Positions 45,486-57,092 of a DNA stretch of 64,000 nt are shown in pieces. The translations under genes and the position numbers were made by a program. Numbering within the stretch: the first letter of the stretch is position 1; every line of letters starts with the position of its first letter. The notes under the pieces were generated by a model. The model made no database searches and was not told the origin of the DNA. It worked only from the letters and a program-made list of their open reading frames with translations. This DNA is from Cepaea nemoralis. Taxonomy: Eukaryota > Mollusca > Gastropoda > Stylommatophora > Helicidae. The DNA is taken from positions 62,001 through 126,000 of the forward strand of contig JACEFZ010006352.1 of assembly GCA_014155875.1 (NCBI GenBank), in the 5' to 3' direction.

Positions 45486-48400
45486 AGCGGGGTAGGGGTA
45501 ACCCCTATCAAAGGAGATGTAAGACGCCTCCTTTCCTCCATTAGTCTATGGGACATCCTTGGGCAAGGTGGAGTACCCGTTTAACCCCCAGATCAGGGTT
45601 ACGTGAAGCCATGGAAGAAGGTGGTGGATGGAGTGTGAGAGCAGCCGACAGATTGTTGTTGGTTATGTTCTTGCACTCTGCGGCGATAGGCAGACGATCT
45701 CATCAGTAGAGACAATGGCTATGACCACCGACTAGTACAGTCACTGCCCAGAAGGAAAGCAATGGCAAACTACCTTCTGCAAAACTTGCCAAGAAACCAT
45801 AACAACTATGACAGAAAGCATAATAAGAAAGAGATCTGGTGGTGAGACCCCCAGGCCAGGCAGATCAGATAACACTGGGGAAGAGTGTGACACAGGGACC
45901 AGTACTAGTAATCGTGATGACGGAGTTAATCCTGACTGTGTTATCAAGGAAATCCCCTGTGTCAGACTAAGAAAAAGAGTGAGAATAGGAACGTGGAATG
46001 TGAGAAGTCTGTATGAGGGGATGCTTAAAGTAGTATGTGATGAGATTGAGAGGTTAAATATTCAAATTTTAGTAATTAGTGAACATCGCTGGAAAGGCAA
46101 GGGACATTTTACAACTGAAAATGGAAGTCTTTTCCTTTATTCTGGTAGAGACGTCGGAGGCCAGAGGCATTTTGTTGAGATAAAACAACTGCAAAAGCTT
46201 TACTGGGATATAACACAGTTAGTGATAGACTCCTCACTATTAGACGTATAGGCCGTCCAAAAAAAAAAAAACACTCGTACAGATATATGCACTTACTTCA
46301 ACGGCAGTGGAGGACGAAATTGAAGATTTTTACAACACACTGCAAGACACATTAAATAAGATTGGTCATAATGATATAGTAATAATAAATACATAAATAA
46401 ATGTTTGCATATCCTTTACAGAACATCAATGTGAACACCAGCATCTTTCAGCTGTATGTTGATATCTTTGCAAGATTACGCTCAGTAGTTTGCCATAGCT
46501 TTCTGAGCGGCTGGCCCACATACCCCGTATGTTACCGACGCGATTCGAACCACTGCTGATTCCCACCGTCGTCACGTTACCTACGAGAGTATACGAGATT
46601 ACGGAGAAAAGTCGCTAACCGCTAGGCCAGGAAGCCGGCTTATTGCAATAATACTGGGAGATTTTAATGCAAAAGTAGGTACAGGAAGAGCTGAAAATGA
46701 GAGACACGTTTTAGGAAAATTTGGATTGGGAGACAGAAATGATGCAGGTGACAAATTAATTGAATTTTGCACAGAAAATGATTTCATGATAGCCAACACA
46801 CTTTTTAAACAACACCCAAGAAGACTCTTCACATGGACGTCCCCGGACAGTATTACCAAGAATCAGATATATTATATTTTAAAACAAAGAAGATGGAGAT
46901 CAAGCATAACATCTGCGAAATCCCTACGAAGTGCAGACTGTGATAAGGATCATCAGTTATTAGAAGCAGATCTGAAATTAAAACTCAAAAAGCTTACCCG
47001 AGGACCAAGGCCACTTCGTTTTGATCTCACATCTTGATGTCTGTACAAGAGGAAATGACACCTGATGAACTGGCAGTACTAGCTAGAGATATCTTGATAA
47101 CTGCAGCCAAAGAGTTAATTTCGACCACGATAAAGCTACTTAAGCCATGGATTACATCAGACACGTTAGAATTAATAAAACAACGAAGGGAACTGAAACA
47201 GAAAGGAGGTGAATCCGATAACAGCAGGTTGAAGTATAAAACTTTAACTCGATAAATAAGAAAGAACACAAGAAAGGACAAAAAAAATCAATATATACAA
47301 GATTGCTGTACCAGAATATAGAAATATCGTAAGACTGGAAGCGATTACGAAATGTTCAAAGAAATGAAATTATTGACAAGAAATGTTCAACCTCAATTGA
47401 ATGTTATCTGTGACAAGATGGGAAATACCTTAACAGAATCTAGACAAATTCTAGAAAGATGGCAAGAGTACTGCAGTGGAATGTATGATATGAGTGACAG
47501 TGAGAATATGAATGAGATACATGAGCCAATGACAGCAGAGACAGAACCTGAACCCTCATTAGATGAAATTGCATGGGCAATAAAGAACCTGAAGAATGGT
47601 AAATCACCTGGATGTGATGAGATACCAGCTGAGCTGATTAAAGTGGGAGGAGAAGAAAGCATACAAATCTATCATGCATTATGTAAAAAGATATCGAAAT
47701 ATGGCATATGGCCCAAAGATTGGAAGAGAACTATCTTCATTCCAATACCAAAAAAGGGCAATCTGAAATTATGCATAAACTACAGAACTGTTGCTCTGAT
47801 CAGTCATGCAAGTAAAAGTCTACTAATAATGATATTGGGAAGACTTCGTAAGAAAATGGAAGAAGAAATTAACGTGGTTCAAGCTGGATTTAGACAAGGA
47901 AGAGGAACAAGAGATCACATACTCAACATGCGTTTAATATTATAGAAGTGCAGAGAATTTAATGTAAACCTATTCTCATGTTTTGTGTATTATTCAAAAG
48001 CATTTGACTGTGTACAACATCAGAAACTTTGGGAAATTATGAAGAATATGGGCTTTCCATCACATGTAGTACAACTCATATGAATGCACTATCTAGACCA
48101 ACAAGCAGCGGTTAGAATAGATGGCGAGACATCAGATTGGTTTGACATCAAGCAAGGAGTCCGTCAAGGATCTGTGCTGCCCCCCTATTTGTTTAACCTG
48201 TACTCCGAAAATATAATGTGAAATGTAAGAGATGATATAAATAGGGAGCTATATGATGCCGTAAATATCGGTGGTCTTGACGTACCAGAGATTCGTATGC
48301 TGATGATACAGTATTGCTATCCACAACACAGACTGGTATAGAAAACCTAATAGCCTCAACCAAATTGAATAGTGAAAATCACAGCTTGTATCTTAACATT

Positions 48401-49077
48401 GCAAAAACACTGATAATACATACAGATAAAACCACTATGGAGATAGATATGTTAATCAGGAAAAATTGGAGGTGGTGGAACATTTTGAATATCTTGGGTC
48501 ATTGATTACCAGCAACGGTGACACAATGAAAGAAATTAAAGGACGACTATCAATTGCTCTTCAAAGACTAAAACAACTGAATAAATTATGGAATGGGACA
48601 GACAGAACTACAAAAATTAGATTTTTAAGAGCATGCATCTTTCCCATTGCAACATACGCCTGTGAGACCTGGACACTTACTAAACAAGCTGAGCAGCGCA
48701 TAAATGCCTTTGAATATAAATGTTATAGACGAGTTCTAAGAATATCTTGGATAAAGAAAAGAACAAATGCATCAATACTTCAAGAGCTGAATATTGAAGA
48801 AGGTTGGCTATTAAAAACGATAAAACAAAGAAAATTGAAATATTTTGGTCACTTGAAACGTCACGAAAGTTTGGAGAGAACAATAATGGAGGGGTATATG
48901 CCTGGGAAGAGAGGAAGAGGAAGGCCAAAGAGAAGATGGGTGCAGGATGTGGCGGATGATCTCCAGATGGGTGTATCGGACGCGGGACATCTTGCTTATG
49001 ATCGAGAGGTTTTCCGGAAGGTTGTTATGGGAGCGGGGTTCTGCAAAGGACATGTTACTGAATGAATGAATGAATGA
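45486..49077 (+). mobile_element. RTE/BovB-like LINE, nearly full length, with nested SINE
   Basis: Leader 45486-45800 (shared with 53100-53391), then IGTWNVRSLYEGMLKVVCDE (45987), LVISEHRWKGKGHF, an SINE insertion (46388-46646), ILGDFNAKVGTGRAENERHV (46650), KFGLGDRNDAGDKLIEFC and RRLFTWTSPDSITKNQIYYI (endonuclease blocks characteristic of RTE/BovB), DEIPAELIKVGGEESIQIYH (47615), QAGFRQGRGTRDHILNMR, GVRQGSVLPPYLFNLYSENI (48150), YADD-region broken near 48295, and a C-terminus YFGHLKRHESL and RGRGRPKRRWVQDV (48840-48945). The 3' end is a TGAA tail (49058-49077). About eight frame breaks. Confidence 0.88.
46388..46646 (-). mobile_element. SINE A nested in RTE-like LINE
   Basis: Best-preserved head of the family. 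On the - strand: A box TGGCCTAGCGG (46629 region) and B box GGTTCGAATCG (about 46540), core CAGAAAGCTATGGCAAACTA...ATCTTGCAAAGATATC. AATAATA (46381-46387, 46647-46653) flanks it, splitting the endonuclease block VIILGDFN. Confidence 0.9.
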
Positions 49078-49900
49078 GTCTATAAGAGTGGTGCTATAAT
49101 GTTTCTCTCTTGTTAATGTGTCATATATATTGCGCTCGTCGTCCAAACAAACAATGTAGCAGATCAACGGGAACCAAATGTTAACGTCAACGACAATGAT
49201 GGCAGCAACGATGGCATTCCACGTCCAATCAAAGTTTATTAATGATAAGCGGTCGCACAGGCTACCATATGACCGCTCCCATGTTGATGGGAAGGTCGGT
49301 CAAACTATAACAAATAGTTATTAATAACTATATAATGTCAGCTGCCGATTCCGATTCCATCTTATTTAATTAAATGGTAATTCAATTGCATGTGGTCCAT
49401 CGCGCTGTACTTACATTACGTTCTTCGTTCTATCATCCGACCTACGCTGATCTATGTCTGTATTGACGCTATGACCTCTACTCGTTGATCGATTGGCAAG
49501 TTGTGATACAATCCATTCTCTTCATTTCTTCTGCGCCATACGTTCATCCCCGATCGTTCCTCGCAATCCAGACAGTGCCCTTGTTTCCTGATGTTGTGGT
49601 AATATTATATATCCTGTCCATAATGTCTTTCAGTTAGATATTGTTGTAGATACTTCGGTGTTATGATCAAGTACGCCTGTCTCCATGATGTTTTCAAAAC
49701 CTGACTCCCTATGGTAACGGAGTCCCCCTGCGACGTCATATAGCAACATGTGTAATCATGCGCCTCTCGGTTAACTCTCTCTCTTCCGTGTGCCACAATT
49801 TTGTATCTAATTCTAAATCATTGATTCTTGCCTCCGACGCTACATGGCAGTATAATACAACCAGAATGAGACACAGAAAGTATTGGGTGAGATGAATCAA
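49078..49900. other. Intron sequence, nothing recognised
   Basis: No coding motif or repeat family identified. Confidence 0.35.
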
Positions 49901-50410
49901 GAAGCAACATTACGACACTCAGGACATACCTTTGTGCTCTTCATCCCCATCTTCAACAGCCAGCGAAGAGTCCCAATACTAATGGCACCAGATGCTGTAT
50001 AAATATGTACCCTTCTGGTCTTTCTTCTGAATGCTACGTATCAACCGGAACCTCTGTTCACCCCCTGCCGCACCATTCTCTGCAGGCCTTGATGATGTAT
50101 CTATTCTTCCACAATATACACATGCTTCCTAAGGGCCGTAACTACATCTGCCTTGTCGTGAACACGTATCCCATTCAGCGTGCAGACCCAGCCAACCTGT
50201 CAGTCTGTTCGTTTCACAACACACCAGTATGCCCTGGAAAAAAGATCCAATGGATACTTCCTATCTTTGATTTTTTTATTATTGAAGCATGCCATTTCAG
50301 CAGCTTGCCTGTCTTCACCATTCTTACCGTGCTCTGTAAGATCTTAACCATCAAATTTATGTGCTGTTTGTCCGCCAGCCAGCGGAAAGTGTTTTAGTCT
50401 TTGGAACCAA
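49900..50410 (-). mobile_element. LINE group A RNase H to 3' end, - strand
   Basis: Frames on the - strand give HTGVL-NEQTDRLAGSAR (50230-50190), VHDKADVVTALRKHVYI and IGTLRWLLKMGMKSTKVCPEC (49985-49925). Ends about 100 bp before an exon acceptor. Confidence 0.75.
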
Positions 50411-50513
50411 CCTTACTCTGTGGAATTAGCGCTTTATTGATTTACTAATTGAGACGAAACACTTTCATTAAAATATATGGAGATTTGTATATGCAATGTA
50501 CCTATATTTCCAG

Positions 50514-50696
50514 CGGTGCTGAACGTGTTTGACTACGGACTCAACAACGCCTTGCCTCAGTTTAAAGGCGATAATGTTTTCATGACGTTTCACTGCGACT
50601 ACCACAACAACTTTCCATATACGGACTACAAAAATGGCGTCGTGCCTCAACCAGCGGTCGTTGTGAAACCTAGTGTTGCCCCACCGTCAACCAATG
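50514..50696 (+). CDS. Tyrosinase exon: end of C-terminal extension and Pro-rich linker
   Basis: Acceptor ATATTTCCAG ends at 50513; CG completes GCG (Ala), giving A-VLNVFDYGLNNALPQFKG, DNVFMTFHCDYHNNFPY, then a Pro/Val-rich tail (VVPQPAVVVKPSVAPPSTN). In related molluscan proteins the sequence normally ends shortly after the F-F/H-CDY...WP block, so the Pro-rich linker marks the junction to an added domain. Donor GTAAGT starts at 50697, phase 1. Open throughout. Confidence 0.9.
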
Positions 50697-50794
50697 GTAA
50701 GTTACTTGTGTACCGGAGACATGGTGTCAACTAGTTTGTAGAGTTGTATACTTAATAAGTGATGTCTTTAAGTTGTGTATGTTCAACATGTCTT

Positions 50795-50995
50795 TGTATT
50801 GGGGCCGTTGGAGAGCAGTAGCAAGGATGTGTGACTGCCGGCCCGTTGGTCATCTGTTTGAATCACCATCGGGGAGAGGGTTTAAAATCAAAACTGGCTT
50901 GATTCCCTGGTCGACCCAGTCTAAAACAGGTACCAGCCATATCTGGGAAGTAAAGACAACCAGTGCAATAGAGACCATATCATCCATCGAGTGAT
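50795..50995 (+). mobile_element. SINE D, degenerate
   Basis: GAGCAGTAGCAAGGATGTGTGACTGCC, GTTTGAATCACC in the B-box position, then GGTCGACCCAGTCTAAAACA-GGTACC and GGGAAGTAAAGACAACC, matching 34978-35310. Confidence 0.65.
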
Positions 50996-51089
50996 CGAGA
51001 CGATTGATTTGTAAGTTAAGGCGTTGGACAGTGATTTTTACTCACTTGTTGATGTCTTTGCAACAGTAAGACTATGTATCATGTATTTT

Positions 51090-53391
51090 GTCACCCCTGT
51101 TTTAGGCCTTGGTCAAGGCAGCTACTAGTAGGCCTCTGTAAGTCCTGAAGGACTATAGAGTTGTGCCGCTTGGGAGGTACCAGACAGCACCGCTCGTGAC
51201 TGTATAGTCCAATGCGAGAGTGACAATTTCTGTCACAGTTTCCGCATCTGTAAGACGAGGCAAGTCCCGCAGTATGTGACTGCGTTTTAAGCCTGTGCCG
51301 CCTATCCTCAGTTTGTTGGATCAGATTGCGCTCAAAAGCACCAGTCCGTTTCGTACATCTCTTCTCCGGGAGCATCTGTCTGTTGCAACTCTTTCCCACG
51401 TGTCTGGATCTATTCCAAGGGTTTTCATATCTTGCTTACACACATCCCTATATCGCATTTGGGGTCTTCCGTTTGGCCTCTTTCCTGTAGCTAGTTCTCC
51501 GTATAGGAGATCTTTGGGAATACGTTCATCCTCCATTCGAGATACGTGGCCCAGCCACCGGAGGCGTCTCTGCTTGAGGAGGGTGTGCACTGTGGTAATA
51601 TCTGCTCTTTCAAGCACATGTTTGTTTGTTATGTGGTCTTTCCATGTTATGCCCAGGATACGTCTTAGACATATCATGTGGAAGGAATTCAACTTCCTTT
51701 CCTGTCTTGAGTACAGGGTCCAGGATTCAGACCCATAGAGTAGTGTACTAACAACACAAACTTTATATACTTGAGCTTTTTTTGTACGCTCTGTTAGTCT
51801 ATTATTCTTCCAAATTCATTTAGCTAGCCTGGAAAATGTGGCTGCCTTTCCAATGCGTCTGTCGATTTCTGTCTCTAATGAAAGATTATCTGATATTGTC
51901 GACCCCAAATACACAAACTCGTGGACGACCTTCAATTCGTAATTAGAAATTTTGATTGACGGAGGCGCACCAGCATCTTGTTCCATCACCTGTGTTTTAT
52001 TTAGGCTAATGGTGAGCCCAACGTCTTTGCAGGTGGCTGCAAAACGATCTATGAGCCTTTGGAGATCTTCTGCTGTATGAGTTGTCAGTGCTGCATCATC
52101 TGCAAAAAGTAGTTCTCTTACGCATCTTGATCTTATTTTGGTCTTTGCCTTGAGTCTTGATGGGTTAAAAAGTTTGCCATCAGATCTTGTGTGGAGGTAT
52201 ATGCCTTCAGTGGCAGTCCCAAATGCCTGCCTTAAGAGAACGGCGAAAAAGATGCCAAAGAGTGTAGGAGCAAGCACGCAGCCCTGCTTTACTCCGCTGC
52301 TGATGCTGAATGACTGGGATGTTGAGCCGTCAAATAAAATGGTCCCCTGAATGTTTTCGTGGAATGATTTCACGAGACTAAGAAGGGTGGGTGGACATCC
52401 AACCTTTTCAAGGACCTTAAAAAGGCCGCTTCTGCTCACGAGATCAAATGCCTTTGTGAGGTCGATGAAGGCAATATATAATGGCTTCCTCTGTTCTCTG
52501 CACTTCTCTTGGAGCTGCCGGAGTGAGAAAATCATATCGATGGTGGACCTGTTTGGTCTAAATCCGCACTGCGATTCGGGGTAGATTCTTTCAGCAAGAA
52601 TGTGTAACCTTTTAAGGATTACTCTGGCCTGTAATGCTGAGTAGGGAAATGCCGCGATAGTTGTTGCAGTCACTTCTGTCGCCTTTGTTTTTATAAAGAG
52701 TGAATGCTGCTTCCCGTGTTGTGTCACCGCTTTACGCGGTGCTGAAAGTGACCTCTTCAGGGCACAAGCCTGGGCAATGAAAATCGGAGAACCAGCTGTT
52801 GCCCAGTAGCAAGTTCCCCCTCTCCACGTCGCCGATGTTGACCAAGAGAAAGGCAGTAGCCAGTGCAACTTGGCATCGGTGCCGTCGCAGGAGCTGCCAG
52901 AACTATGTTGTTTACAACATGGAACTGCCTTAGGGACTCCATCTCCGGATTTGTCCTCAGGGTTTACTCCCGAAGCCTTTCCCATATGGGTATACCCGCA
53001 AGGCAGCGGAGGTTTGAGATTTAGAGTTCCCTCTCTTAGAAGAGATACCAACCAAGGCTGACGAGCCTCCTCTGCCCGGGAATCAATAAGGAGGGAAGTC
53101 TACCATTCTTCCTTCCTGGCAGTGACCATACTGATCGGATGACCGTAGCCATTGTCTCTACTGAGAGATCCTCTGCCCACCGTCACTGACTTGAAACCAT
53201 AACCAACAACTATCTGTCGGCTGCTCCCAAGTCCAATCCACCACCTGCTCAATGGCTTCACGTTACCCTGTTGGGAGGGGGGGGGGGTTAAACGGGTACT
53301 CCACCTTGCCCAAGGGTGTCCCGTAGGCTAGCGGAGGGAAGGAGGCACCTTATTTCTCCTTTGATAGGGGGTACCCCTACCCCGCTACCCC
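51090..53391 (-). mobile_element. Endonuclease-deleted LINE with C-terminal zinc finger
   Basis: On the - strand: leader (53391-53050) homologous to the leader at 45486, then RT directly: NNYRGISLL (frame-broken), ILAERIYPESQCGFRPNRST (about 52590), AFIDLTKAFDLVSRSGL, SGVKQGCVLAPTLFGIFF, LLFADDAALTTHTAEDL (about 52110), VYLGSTISDNLSLETEIDRR, RLRWLGHVSRMEDERIPKDL and RPNGRPQMRYRDVCKQDMK (51480-51430), ending in a Cys/His motif YRCGNCDRNCHSRIGLYSHE (51260-51200). The endonuclease region between leader and RT is absent, so this copy is internally deleted. Confidence 0.82.
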
Positions 53392-53586
53392 AAGGCAGCT
53401 ACCAGGACAGCGATATGATGCTCTTTATTCACGGGCACTGACATTATTTCCCGAGTAGGTATTTGATGGCCGCAGCTGTGACGTCATCGCTCATCAAAAC
53501 CATCAGGGAAACAAATAAATACAAATCATGCTGGAACTGTTTAAACAAGCACCATCATTGTGAAGCAGTTCATTTATAGAAAAGGA

Positions 53587-53870
53587 GGTCAGCATGGCCA
53601 AATGGATAAGAGCACAGTTCTTAAGTATCGGGTGTGCTGATGCCGAGGAAAGGTAGACTAAAATGTTGATCTATCGTCCTTGACTTGGGGTCGTACATTA
53701 TAAGTACCTCTGAAGTCGGAGTGGGTTCGCCTGATGGTGAGGAATACTGGTAATAGGGAAAGCTCATCCACACGCAAAATTCAGCCCAGTGCTACTAGAA
53801 GTAGCGTGTATGAACTACGCTTGAGTTCAAAGCAAGCGTGCGCAAACAAAAAATAATAATAAAAATAATA
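53587..53870 (+). mobile_element. SINE B (tRNA-derived, AAT tail)
   Basis: Head GGTCAGCATGGCCAAATGGA-TAAGAGCAC with A box TGGCCAAATGG; the B box region is partly deleted (GATGCCGAGGAAAGG). Body ACCTCTGAAGTCGGAGTGGG and GAAAGCTCATCCACACGC, tail AATAATAAAAATAATAAT. Same family as 19321-19610, opposite direction. Confidence 0.82.
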
Positions 53871-54020
53871 ATATTTTGCAGAAAATAGTTCCCATCACGA
53901 CACGCCGAAAAGATGCTCTCTCCGATATTAGTTCTCTGACCTCAAGAATTCTCATGCCCAGGCTGTCTTCAGTGTCCTGTGCCCACATTCGTGCTGGTCG
54001 GACATAATCAGCCACGGGCT
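53871..54020 (-). mobile_element. RTE-like LINE 3' coding end
   Basis: On the - strand MADYVRPARMWAQDTEDSLG and ISERASFRRVVMGTIFCK match the last coding block at 48950-49055 (DREVFRKVVMGAGFCKG). Confidence 0.6.
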
Positions 54021-54130
54021 ATTTGGAAGCAGGCCGCTTTACGTTGTTTGCAATGATAGAAGGCGTTCGCCGTTCAGAAAGCAATGTCAAACTACTGAAC
54101 CAACATTGTATTTGCCAAGGAGCGATCTAG
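54021..54130 (+). mobile_element. SINE A fragment
   Basis: TTGGAAGCAGGCCGCTTTAC, CGCCGTTCAGAAAGCAATGT-CAAACTACTGA and TTGCCAAGGA follow the core of SINE A; head and tail are missing. Confidence 0.6.
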
Positions 54131-54714
54131 AGAGTGTGCGGGCAACTGCCGTGAACGCTGTGGACTTGTGATAAATGATGATGTACATTCACGCTCCTTG
54201 TAAATGACAACAGGACGTCAGTTATTTTCTCGAAAATAATCTTTCTCTTCTGACTAAAACCATTAAAATCGTTGGACATGATCGAAACGTACTTCACACT
54301 GAGACTAAATCCTATGACTAGCACTAGCTAATAGATAGCCCTACTAACACAGACCTAACGGCGGCAATATATAGTTTGCCGTTGCTGGAATCACATTTCG
54401 GAGACATGCATCTTGTCAGACGGTCTCCGCTTGAATGACGTAAATTGTAACTGCTCTTTTATTATTCTGTTCATTTAGAGTGCGCACTATCGTCTCAATT
54501 CAATAGATCTTATCATAGTTCTTTTCGTGACATGGCAGTATTGTAAATCTCAAACAGCCGATAAATACTGGAGTTGATTGCAGCGTCCTGTAAAGGAGTG
54601 TGAATTGTTAGACGTTCACATATTCTATGCCACAGTGTATGAGGTAGGGGGCCCATTTCCCTTTCTCGTTGCCTTTTTTTCCCAAACAATTTCCAGAAAA
54701 TTATCAGATTATCT
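54131..54714. other. Intron sequence, nothing recognised
   Basis: No motif or repeat recognised. Confidence 0.35.
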
Positions 54715-54850
54715 GGGACTCAATTTTACGAGGCTGGGTCGACCACACACCCCTACAGGTCAGAAACACAACCCTGCTTCCCGCTGGGGATTGAAACCGG
54801 CCCACTGTCTCGGCAAGTAAGCTCACAAGTCACTATGCTAAAGCGGCTCC
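54715..54850 (-). mobile_element. SINE D, reverse orientation
   Basis: On the - strand: GGAGCCGCTTTAGCATAGTG, GGTTTCAATCCCC in the B-box position and GGTCGACCCAGCCTCG. Ends 91 bp before the exon at 54942. Confidence 0.65.
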
Positions 54851-54941
54851 GTGCTCTACACACAACACACAAAAAGTACCATGGTCGCCCCGTGCTCTAC
54901 ACACAACACATAAATAGTAACATGGTCACTTCCATCAACAG

Positions 54942-55125
54942 AATGTGTTGTAACGCCACAGTGTGTCCTGGACATCCCCTGCGCCAGCGTGGGTCGCCAG
55001 TGCAAACTCTACAATGAGAAGCATGTGTGTCGTGAATCTTGCCAGGCATATGCAGTCTGCGTGTATGGACGTTTCTTCATGAAGGTGTGTCCAGAAGGGC
55101 AGTACTTCGACAATGTCCTTAAAAT
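54942..55125 (+). CDS. Tyrosinase exon: first part of chitin-binding type 2 domain
   Basis: Acceptor CATCAACAG ends at 54941; AA joins the stored G to make GAA (Glu): E-CVVTPQCVLDIPCASVG, RQCKLYNEKHVCRESC, QAYAVCVYGRFFMKV, CPEGQYFDNVLK. The Cys spacing C-x19-C-x5-C-x9-C matches the peritrophin-A/CBM14 pattern, and CPEGQYFDN is its usual C-P-x-G-x-x-F-D core. Donor GTGAGT starts at 55126 with AT left over (phase 2), so the fifth and sixth cysteines come from the last exon. Other frames across this exon also look open for a stretch, but they lose all Cys spacing. Confidence 0.88.
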
Positions 55126-55237
55126 GTGAGTATTTCTTCTGAATATATTTCATTAACTTGTTTGGTATACCAAATTAAAATAATCAACATGCACTTAATT
55201 CAGAAATTCTGTTCTGAAAGCAAGTGCAAGAATCCGC

Positions 55238-55238
55238 G

Positions 55239-55283
<45 letters not shown>
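55238..55283. repeat. CAT microsatellite
   Basis: Fifteen CAT triplets. Confidence 0.95.
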
Positions 55284-55636
55284 AGTGGCCAATTGGCGTA
55301 GGAGTTCATGTCTCTCCGCAGATCTCAGTCCAAATTCAAGCAAAAGTAAAGGTCTCTTTTACTTGCCTTACTGTGTTTTGGGTAAATGATACTACTACGA
55401 TCGTCCTTAGCGTACTGTCTATCTGTCTGTCTGTTTGTCTGGCTGGCTGTCTATGTATGCACTAACCTTTCTGTTTCCTTTCCTACCAACACATTTGGCT
55501 AAAGGTTCTGGTACTCTTTAATTCGATGTATGATTTATTACTTATCGTCTTTCAAAAGGTTGTTTGATGATAGAACCTTTCCATTGCAGGTGTGCGCTGT
55601 ACTCTTTTATGGCCAAATACAAGACGCACACACATA

Positions 55637-55738
<102 letters not shown>

Positions 55739-56234
55739 AATAAGTCCCATAGCAGGAACTTGCTGCATCTATGTCAAGTGTTAGAACCATCACATTTTGT
55801 AGGCCTGGGTTCACGGAGGAAAAGGTGACATGCCTTTCTCTCCTATAGCCAACATTGAGAGCGGGTATCGTACCTTGTCCGACGGGCTTATGTCATTGTC
55901 AGTGTAACTGTTTGAGTTGCCAATATATGTCACTAGTCGCTCCACAGAAATTATCAACCCCAGACAATGAGACGCGATGTGTGATTGTTAATGTCACTTT
56001 CAAGTTTTCAAGTTTGTTGTCTCACTCCGCTAAGAAATATAGTTCTGCTGGGGACTGTATTGTCATGTTTCATGTATGTGTGTGTGTGTGTTGTCTGTAT
56101 TAAGAAGCCCGTTCTGAAAGTGGAACAACCGTTAGCAATACACTGATTGACTTACCTTTGTTATGAAATATAGAATGGGCTGATGATAATCGGTAGCCTA
56201 ATGGCAAGCATGAATAAGTAGCAGATAGGATGTC

Positions 56235-57092
56235 GGTGTTCTCAAACGGATTGAGACTGACCCATCCATCATCCATCATGTGCCATGCCGATAAGCATGG
56301 GCGGTCATGTTTTGCCATCTCACTCGATCACCAGAGTCGTGGATCAGCTTCGTGTTTCTGTCTCGTGGCCAAGCCATCCAGGTATTTACTTCTCGGTCTT
56401 CCCCTTGGTCTCTTCCCTTCGATCTTGCCAGTTGTCACTAAGTTCTCCCGCTCATTTCTTCTCATAACATGCCTAACAAAATTTGTCTGTCTACGTTTAA
56501 TGTCTCTAACCAGTTTACGATCTTCATTTGTTTCTTGAAAGACTTGTTCATTGGTTTTTCTGTCTGTTCATGGTATTCTTTGCATTTCCTTCGGAACTCA
56601 CATTTCCACAGCCATCAGATTTTTTTTTTTTCAACTTGTCTGCTCATTGTCCACGCTTCACATCCATGCAAAAGTACAGGTTTAATGTAGCACTTCAACA
56701 CTTTTTGTCTCGTTTCAATTAATATCTTGTTATTTATTGGTCAGTATGTTTTTCATCTTGCAAAAGGCTAACTTCGCAATGGCAATTCTTGTTCTAATCT
56801 CTTCGAAGTATCTCCCGTCAGAAGTTATGACTGTTCCGAGATAAATATAGCGATTCACTTGTATAAGAATATGCCATTTACTTGTATATTACATTGTGGT
56901 ATTTCCTTCTTCCCACTGACGACCATAACCTGTGTCTTCCTACAATTCAATTCTAACCCTGGTTGTTCACTGTGTGCAGCACCAACATCTACTATATGTT
57001 GCAGGTCCTGTTCATTGTTTGCAATCAAGACTGTATCTTCTGCATATCTAATGTTAGTGATGAATCGTCCCCCAATATTGATTCCTTCCAGT
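56235..57092 (-). mobile_element. RTE/BovB-like LINE 3' half
   Basis: On the - strand: NIGGRFITNIRYAEDTVLIA (57085-57030; the usual YADD is YAED), LGLELN-type PGLELNCRKTQVMVV, IPQCNIQVNG (56895), then thumb and 3' blocks down to CATGCC near 56285. It meets a + strand LINE head to head at 57092. Confidence 0.82.

Noticed and set aside
53051..53101. Start of a host protein at the 411-codon - strand frame
   Set aside because: The first 150 codons are translated LINE leader; the protein is only meaningful from the RT domain on.
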